Below are positions 41,974 to 47,334 of a stretch of DNA of 47,334 bases, one piece after another. How positions within the stretch are numbered: position 1 is the stretch's first letter; every line of letters starts with the position of its first letter. Made by a program: the position numbers and the translations under genes. Under the pieces are notes generated by a model. The model had not been told where the DNA came from. It did not search any database and was given only the letters and a program-made list of their open reading frames with translations. Source of the stretch: Calditrichia bacterium (GTDB taxonomy: Bacteria > Calditrichota > Calditrichia > RBG-13-44-9 > J075); NCBI GenBank assembly GCA_028284905.1, contig JANQQU010000037.1, positions 1 through 47,334 on the forward strand. The letters are read 5' to 3'.

Positions 41974-43746
41974 ATGAAAGCAGCGTCTGCGGTGATTGAA
42001 GAAGCGGTTCTTCCCCCATTAGTAACAACTGAAACAGTTCAACCGCAACAGTTGGCGCTCAGTTGCCGCTTTTTGACTGAACCGGAGAATTCCGTAGATA
42101 ACCCGGCGTTGTTTGATAATCCTGCCTCCAGAGATTTTATCTCCCTGTTAAAAGATTTCACCGACAAAGAAATTGCCGCTCGCCTGATTACCATCGAGAA
42201 ACAATACTCAGCTAAAATTTTTGATCTGATCTCAGTCGGAGGTGCAATTAATCTCCCCGGGGTGAATATTCCGGAAAGGATTGGTGGTCAGGGGCTCCCA
42301 AATGGTATGGGCTTCCAGGTATTGGAAAAAATTGCCGGTGCAGGTAGTGTTAGCGCAATTAGCACGCTGGCGGCGCAATATGACAGCGCCATTTTACCCC
42401 TTTTATTTTTCGGCAATGCGTCTCAGCAGTCGGATTGGCTGCCCGGGTTGGCCGATGGTTCGAAGATTGTCGCTTGTGCACTCCGCGATGTGGCAGCGCC
42501 GGAATCTGCAACTACAGCTGTGCTCTCCGAGGATGGCAAAAGTGTCATTCTAAACGGAAGCAAGCGGCATGTTTTTAATGGCTCCAAAGCTGGGCAGTTT
42601 GTTGTTTTGGCGCATCTTCAGGGAAAAGGGCCAACCCTGTTTTTTCTCCCGGAAAAAAAGAAAGGGATTAGAATAGGTAAAAATCTGCGGCGTCAGCATC
42701 TGAAAGGATGTTTCATTTCAGATATCACTTTTAAGAATGTTGAAATTCCCCTTGAGAATGTGCTTGGCATGCCCGGACGGGCCACAAAGCTGACGGAAGC
42801 GATAAAATGTTATACCCGCTTAAGCAGTATTGCCAGCATTACCGGTACCCTGAAAAAGATTTTACGGGATTTTCTGGACTACTCGCAAACTGCATTGCGA
42901 CAAAGTCGGCCATTAGCTATCCAGGAAGACGTGCAATTAACCGTTTATGAAGTAGCCAAACGCGTTGGGATACTGGAAGGGATGTTGCAAGATGTGCTTG
43001 AGATGATCGGCAATACTTCCCGCCCGGAAAAATTTGCGGTCGAAACGGCGATTCTTTGGCGCTTCGCTTTTCAGCAAATGACTGAAATTCCGGCAATGCT
43101 GCAGGCACGATTGACAATTAATGATGCTGAATTTCAGGAAACCCTGGGGAAGCTACAGGCCAATTTGCAGGCTATGGTTTTCTATCGGAACGGTGAAGGC
43201 CAATTGCCCGGGAATATCAGTTACCTATTGCTGAACAGGGCCCTGGATGAATCCGTGTCATTAAGGTTGACAATGCAACGGGAAGCAGCATTTAAGGAAA
43301 TTAAACTCCCGAAAATCGATGGGGAATTTGTCGTTGAAAGGCGGGCCCTTACTATTGGTCGGGATGTGTGGCAGGTACTTTTTAATCTTGCAGTAATGGC
43401 AAACGGCAAGGATATACGTCATCGCCATCAATTGGCGGGAATGTTGGAGGAAATGGTTGCTGGCCTGTATGCCTGTGATTGTATTTTGTCTCAAACAATC
43501 CAGGCAATGGATAACAAAAGAGAACACCTGCTGCCGCAGTTAATGGTGCACGATTTCTGCATTGCGCAGATTGATCGTTTCTGGCAATTGACGTATAGTG
43601 TTGTTGTGGAACTGCTTAGTGGAACTGCACTCAAAAAGGCGCTTTCCCGACTGGAAAAACTGGAATTGTCGATTGTAATGGAAACCCCTTCATTGTTGGA
43701 AAAAAGTGAGATTGTTACCAGAATTTATCGCACACACCATTCATGA
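41974..43746 (+). CDS. VLCAD-like acyl-CoA dehydrogenase homologue, probably catalytically degenerate
   Basis: 590 residues, the long architecture of VLCAD/ACAD9-type enzymes: N-terminal helical domain (~45-160), beta domain (~165-270), C-terminal helical domain (~280-430) and an extra C-terminal helical domain (~460-590; 'HQLAGMLEEMVAGLYACDCI', 'MVHDFCIAQIDRF'). Key motifs are lost: the flavin-contacting T-E-P...GSD is replaced by 'CALRDVAAPESA', W-(I/V)-T-N-G by 'HVFNGSKAG', the R-x-Q-F-G flavin-arginine region by LRQSRPL, and no GG-x-G or catalytic EGT-type Glu is visible in the C-terminal part. The frame is intact, so it is unlikely to be a recent pseudogene; a structural or regulatory role is possible. 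ATG with an agagg site 5 nt upstream. Confidence 0.82.
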   Translation: MKAASAVIEEAVLPPLVTTETVQPQQLALSCRFLTEPENSVDNPALFDNPASRDFISLLKDFTDKEIAARLITIEKQYSAKIFDLISVGGAINLPGVNIPERIGGQGLPNGMGFQVLEKIAGAGSVSAISTLAAQYDSAILPLLFFGNASQQSDWLPGLADGSKIVACALRDVAAPESATTAVLSEDGKSVILNGSKRHVFNGSKAGQFVVLAHLQGKGPTLFFLPEKKKGIRIGKNLRRQHLKGCFISDITFKNVEIPLENVLGMPGRATKLTEAIKCYTRLSSIASITGTLKKILRDFLDYSQTALRQSRPLAIQEDVQLTVYEVAKRVGILEGMLQDVLEMIGNTSRPEKFAVETAILWRFAFQQMTEIPAMLQARLTINDAEFQETLGKLQANLQAMVFYRNGEGQLPGNISYLLLNRALDESVSLRLTMQREAAFKEIKLPKIDGEFVVERRALTIGRDVWQVLFNLAVMANGKDIRHRHQLAGMLEEMVAGLYACDCILSQTIQAMDNKREHLLPQLMVHDFCIAQIDRFWQLTYSVVVELLSGTALKKALSRLEKLELSIVMETPSLLEKSEIVTRIYRTHHS

Positions 43747-43873
43747 TCGGATTTGTTCGTCTGTTGAGGTTTTTGCTGTAATTATTGCTCACCATTTTTT
43801 ATCCCCCATTAAAATGTAGTTTTCTGATTGCCGAAGCGGTATTATTATTAATAGCATCTAAAAGGAGATAAGA

Positions 43874-44509
43874 GTGGACGTTATTAGTATTGGCATTGTA
43901 GAAGACGATAATGATATCCGGAATGTGATCCAAAAATATCTGGATAGCCTGCCGGGATTTATGTGCGACATCGCTGTCGATTCCGTTGAGGCAGTTTTGC
44001 CGAAACTGCAGGAAGAAATATTACCGGATGTGGTATTGATGGATATTGGCCTGCCGGGCATGTCCGGCATTGATGGCATTCGTTTGATTAAGGAACGCTA
44101 TCCGGAAATCGATATCGTGATGCTGACCATTTATCACGATTCCCAGAAAATTTTTAACTCCCTCTGCGCCGGTGCCTCCGGCTATCTCCTGAAGAATACC
44201 CCCTTACCGGAAATCAAAAGCGGGATTGAAGGATTACGTGCCGGTGGCGCCCCAATGTCCCCACAAATTGCCCGGAAAGTGATTCAGTACTTTGGCCCCA
44301 ATCAGAAAGCCCGCAAGACATCGCCGCTCACCCCGAAGGAGAAAGAAATCGTCGTTGGCCTGGTGGATGGATTGAGCTATAAGATGATCGCCGCCCGTAT
44401 GAATATTTCCGTAGAAACGGTTCGTTTTCACATCAAGAATATTTATCAAAAGTTGCATGTGCATTCGAAGGCGGAAGTAATTACGAAATCTTTGCGGGGA
44501 GAGATTTGA
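43874..44509 (+). CDS. NarL/FixJ-type response regulator (receiver plus LuxR helix-turn-helix)
   Basis: 211 residues. Receiver ~1-122 with acidic Glu10/Asp11/Asp12, phosphoacceptor Asp57 (VVLMDIGLPG), Thr in 'MLTIYHD' and Lys in YLLKNTP; LuxR-type helix-turn-helix ~145-208 ('LTPKEKEIVVGLVDGLSYKM', 'MNISVETVRFHIKNIYQKL'). It binds DNA when phosphorylated. No histidine kinase adjoins it; the next gene, convergent, is a Ser/Thr kinase. Start is GTG at 43874 with an aaaggag site 7 nt upstream. Confidence 0.92.
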   Translation: MDVISIGIVEDDNDIRNVIQKYLDSLPGFMCDIAVDSVEAVLPKLQEEILPDVVLMDIGLPGMSGIDGIRLIKERYPEIDIVMLTIYHDSQKIFNSLCAGASGYLLKNTPLPEIKSGIEGLRAGGAPMSPQIARKVIQYFGPNQKARKTSPLTPKEKEIVVGLVDGLSYKMIAARMNISVETVRFHIKNIYQKLHVHSKAEVITKSLRGEI

Positions 44510-44537
44510 CCTTCAAGGTTGTTTCAGGATTGACTTA

Positions 44538-47042
44538 CTAAGGAAGTTTGCGTTGATAAAATGCGGCTTCTGTTGCTTTGCCGGTTTCGTTATAAATACG
44601 CACCAAATATTGCAGCGCTTGTATTTGGAAATCCTGGAACTGCAGACTTTTGTACGCAGCAAGGGCCTCGTACCCCTTTAAAAAATGATATTCTGCCTCC
44701 TTAATGCGCTTTAAATTATACGCAGATTTCCCCAATTCGATATTTATTACAGCAGCATAAGATGAATCATCATATGTTTCATAAGTAAACTTAGCGAGAT
44801 TTAGATATTTGCTAGCACTATCCGACTCTTCTTTGGCATTCAGGATTTGGCCGAGGTCAAAATAAGCCGTTGCAAGGCTATGATGGACCACCCCATCCGC
44901 TTTCCGCCATTTTTTCCAGACGTAAATGCTTTCACGAATTTGCAATTCGGCTTGTTCAAGTAGTCCTTGCCGATAACTGATTTTGCTTTTTCTGTTTAGA
45001 ACGCCATGGATTATTTCATCCCGGTCATAATCGGAGACTTCAGATGATCTCCTTAGATTTTCTTCGGCATGTTGTATAATCATTAGTGCTGAATCCAGCT
45101 CACCTTTTCCAATGGCGATGTCGCTCATTTTTAAGGTGATGCCAATGTTACTTAAATGGTCGGGACCATATACTTTTTTGAAATATTCACTGGCTTCACG
45201 AACGATTGGTTCCGCAGCTTCAGGATCGTTTTTATGAATGAGGAACAGGCTGGAAAGCGCATTCAGCGCGTGAGGCATATACACATTTCCCTCATTTTTG
45301 GGTAGGCGTAACATGCGTATTGCTTTCTCTAATGATGCAATTGCAGCATCATATTCTGCCGTACTGCCTTGTGCAATTGCCAGATAATAGAGGCTTTCAA
45401 TGAAAGATGGATCTTCTTCGGAATACAGTTGGCTACGCAGTTTGTACGCCTGCTCAAAATGGTGTATGCATTCATCATTTTTGCCGAGTGCCTGATAGGT
45501 AATTCCCATCGTCATGTGGAGATCCGCCTTTACGGATGGGAGTTCATCCATTTCGTTATCCAACTGGGTGGAGGCTTCATCCAATACTTCCAAAACAGTA
45601 ACATCCGGTCCTTTTACTTTTCGGTTAACAAACCAGCGCGGGTTGGCGGACGCAAGAATTTGCTGAAAAAAATCGTTAATTCTTTCTGCCTTTTGTTGTG
45701 CCATAAGGGCTTTATCTCGTTCCCGGGCAGCAATGTTGGCTTGCCAGGCAATTGTAAATATTCCGGAGATCAGGATCAGTAGGGCCAACACTCCGGCAGC
45801 GAAGAGGCCTCTGTGGCGGCGGATGAATTTTCCGGCAAGGTAGGCAAAAGTATCGCGGCGAGCAGTGACTGGCCTACCACTGAGGTAACGATGAATGTCT
45901 TCGGAAAATTGATCCACGGTTGCATAGCGGCGCTGGGGTTCTTTGCGAAGGGCCATAAGGATTATCTTATCCAAATCGCCGGATAATTCCCGGCGCAACC
46001 GCGATGGCGAGATTTGCCGGGCAGCACTTATTTCTTCTGCTGATTGTATTGCCTGTGATGACTCCCGGGTATTGTCCTTCGCGGAAAGCATTATTGAGCC
46101 GCTTGGAAGTGATGGCATTTCCTTGCAGATAACTCGCTCGATTTCATCCCTGGAAAAATTTTTGAAAGAATATGCCCGTCGCCCACTTAGCAGGCGATAC
46201 AGGAGAAGCCCCAGGGAATATACATCACTGGTTGTTGTCATTGGCAAACCCTGAATTTGTTCGGGGCTTGCATATTGTGGTGTAACAAAGCGGCTCTCTG
46301 CAATTGTAAATTCGCTGGTAGTATCTACCTGCGTGGATTGAAGCAGTTTGGAAATGCCAAAATCCAACAGTTTCGGTTCGCCGTTTGTGGCAACCAAAAT
46401 ATTCCCCGGCTTTAAATCGCGATGAATCACCAGGTTTTGATGGGCATAGCTAATCGCATCGCATACTTTCCGAAATAAGCGCAAGCGTTGCGGAATCGTC
46501 AATTGGTGTTTGTCGCAGTATTCTATGATTGGCAATCCTTCGATATACTCCATCACGAAATAAGGCAAGCCATCTTCGTTGGAACCGGCATCATGAAGGC
46601 GGGCAATATTAGGGTGATTGAGCGCTGCCAGTGTATTTCTTTCCTGACGAAAACGTCGGAGAACAGCCGCGGAGTCCATACCCCGTTTAATAAATTTAAT
46701 CGCTACTTCCCGCTGAAAAGCATCATCATCCCGTAAGCCCAGGTATACGATCCCCATCCCGCCTTCCCCGATGACTTTCTCAATCCGATAAGCACCAACT
46801 CGTTTCCCGATAAACTGATCTTCATCAGGTGATATACCTTCGATGATGTCATTAAAATCCGATTGTGGGTTTTCCAGAAAGTCTGCGGAATTGTAGTGCG
46901 CATCAATCATTTCCAGGACAAAACTTTGCAATTCAAGCGCATCATTACAAGCCGAAATGAGATAGGCGCGTTGCTGATCTCGCGGAAGTAGTATTGTTGC
47001 CTGGAAAATTTCCTTGGCTTTTTGCCAGCTTTCAATATTCAT
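44538..47042 (-). CDS. Transmembrane Ser/Thr protein kinase with TPR repeats
   Basis: 834 residues. A helical N-terminal region (~1-75) precedes a PknB-type kinase domain (~85-395): glycine loop 'IGEGGMGIVYLG' (91-102), Lys116, 'HRDLKPGN' (207-214), DFG (227-229), 'TPQYASPEQIQG' activation segment, and an insertion near 290-345. A transmembrane helix (~412-434) follows, then ~390 residues of TPR-like helical repeats (e.g. 'MGITYQALGKNDECIHHFEQ', 'LYYLAIAQGSTAEYDAAIAS') on the far side of the membrane. This layout is common in Acidobacteriota and FCB bacteria. Likely senses or scaffolds through its TPRs. ATG 47042 with an aagg site 5 nt upstream. Converges with the NarL-type regulator gene with a 28-bp gap. 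Confidence 0.93.
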   Translation of the reverse strand: MNIESWQKAKEIFQATILLPRDQQRAYLISACNDALELQSFVLEMIDAHYNSADFLENPQSDFNDIIEGISPDEDQFIGKRVGAYRIEKVIGEGGMGIVYLGLRDDDAFQREVAIKFIKRGMDSAAVLRRFRQERNTLAALNHPNIARLHDAGSNEDGLPYFVMEYIEGLPIIEYCDKHQLTIPQRLRLFRKVCDAISYAHQNLVIHRDLKPGNILVATNGEPKLLDFGISKLLQSTQVDTTSEFTIAESRFVTPQYASPEQIQGLPMTTTSDVYSLGLLLYRLLSGRRAYSFKNFSRDEIERVICKEMPSLPSGSIMLSAKDNTRESSQAIQSAEEISAARQISPSRLRRELSGDLDKIILMALRKEPQRRYATVDQFSEDIHRYLSGRPVTARRDTFAYLAGKFIRRHRGLFAAGVLALLILISGIFTIAWQANIAARERDKALMAQQKAERINDFFQQILASANPRWFVNRKVKGPDVTVLEVLDEASTQLDNEMDELPSVKADLHMTMGITYQALGKNDECIHHFEQAYKLRSQLYSEEDPSFIESLYYLAIAQGSTAEYDAAIASLEKAIRMLRLPKNEGNVYMPHALNALSSLFLIHKNDPEAAEPIVREASEYFKKVYGPDHLSNIGITLKMSDIAIGKGELDSALMIIQHAEENLRRSSEVSDYDRDEIIHGVLNRKSKISYRQGLLEQAELQIRESIYVWKKWRKADGVVHHSLATAYFDLGQILNAKEESDSASKYLNLAKFTYETYDDSSYAAVINIELGKSAYNLKRIKEAEYHFLKGYEALAAYKSLQFQDFQIQALQYLVRIYNETGKATEAAFYQRKLP

Positions 47043-47054
47043 AAAAACCTTATC

Positions 47055-47123
47055 GAATTCGGAATTTGGAATGCGGAGTTTAGAATGTCTTTTATTTAGT
47101 CATTCCGCATTCGCCATTCGCCA
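47055..47123. repeat. Inverted array of ggaatgc/cattcgc heptamers (hairpin element 13)
   Basis: Left units cggaatt, tggaatg, cggagtt, tagaatg (from 47055) and right units cattccg, cattcgc, cattcgc, ca (47101-47123); the inner perfect stem is gaatgcgga (47069-47077) / tccgcattc (47104-47112). It lies 12 bp upstream of the kinase start codon and ends where the transposase-like frame begins to look coding. Confidence 0.88.
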
Positions 47124-47154
47124 AGCTCATGTTAACATAAATGAGTTACTTTCA

Positions 47155-47334
47155 TTGATACCGGATACTCTATTAACTGAATTAACAGAAACCTACAAGT
47201 CAGATAAGTGGGTTTCGAAATTAAAAACTGCCAGTATGTTCAAATTAGTGCTCTACAGTCTGCTTCGCAGTAATCGTTTCAGCCTGCGCCAAATGGCTGA
47301 GAATTACAGCACTCCTTTCTTTCGAATAATAGAC
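47155..47334 (+). CDS. N-terminal fragment of a probable IS4-type transposase (3' end outside window)
   Basis: The plus-strand frame is open to the right edge. From about 47128 it reads like the N-terminus of IS4-type transposases known from Bacteroidota and relatives: 'NINELLSLIPDTLLTELTE', a charged stretch 'YKSDKWVSKLK', then 'MFKLVLYSLLRSNRFSLRQM' and AENYSTPFF. I recognise the layout (L-x-K...F-x-L-L-L-Y-x-L-L...S-x-R...) from memory, without an alignment. The start is unresolved: similarity begins before the TTG at 47155 used here, and ATG 47236 is the first ATG. No terminal inverted repeat could be defined. Any target gene beyond the edge is unseen. Confidence 0.5.
   Translation, partial: MIPDTLLTELTETYKSDKWVSKLKTASMFKLVLYSLLRSNRFSLRQMAENYSTPFFRIID

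Overview
The window reads as a chromosomal segment of a Gram-negative bacterium of the Fibrobacterota-Chlorobiota-Bacteroidota (FCB) superphylum, most like Calditrichota or candidate division KSB1. The reasons are three surface proteins ending in the 'QNYPNPFN' type C-terminal sorting tail used for type IX-like secretion in that group, lipoprotein signal peptides, histidine kinases of the FCB style, and several TTG or GTG starts. No 16S rRNA is present, so the phylum is an inference. No tRNA, rRNA or CRISPR array was seen.

Layout. 1-2.7 kb: 3' part of a giant surface protein made of InlB-type beta repeats. 3-9.5 kb: soluble histidine kinase (+), then a minus-strand run of a Gfo/Idh/MocA oxidoreductase, a membrane protein, a CNNM/DUF21-CBS protein, a small membrane protein and a secreted phosphodiester glycosidase. 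9.7-18.7 kb (+): XdhC, a fused [2Fe-2S]/molybdopterin xanthine dehydrogenase-type enzyme, a small membrane protein, a membrane histidine kinase and an NCS2 purine permease, with a membrane metallophosphoesterase on the other strand; together a plausible purine uptake and oxidation set. 19-23.6 kb (-): REC-HD-GYP regulator, glutaryl-CoA dehydrogenase, methionyl-tRNA synthetase. 23.9-27.7 kb (+): two paralogous M61-type lipoprotein peptidases. 27.8-29.9 kb (-): alkaline phosphatase and methyltransferase. 30.3-32.4 kb (+): membrane protein with overlapping winged-helix regulator, then UppS. 32.5-33.8 kb (-): secreted kelch protein. 34.3-41.9 kb (+): a housekeeping block folC, rho, rpmE2, prfA, prmC, rnr. 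42-47 kb: a degenerate VLCAD-like protein, a NarL-type response regulator and, convergent, a transmembrane Ser/Thr kinase with TPRs. The right edge enters what looks like an IS4-type transposase gene.

The most unusual feature is not a gene. At least thirteen intergenic sites carry inverted or tandem repeats, most of them built from 7-bp (sometimes 8-bp) degenerate units, with a different unit sequence at different sites. Many start within about 50 bp of a stop codon, and some supply the stop codon. Two perfect palindromes (64 and 84 bp) share the same 30-bp core but have arms made from unrelated units. One 7-mer array lies in frame inside the sorting tail of the kelch protein without changing its length. 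This resembles the short tandemly repeated repetitive sequences known from cyanobacteria, here mostly arranged as hairpins. A second, separate repeat family ('gcgaggagtgcaacgacg' type) occurs twice.
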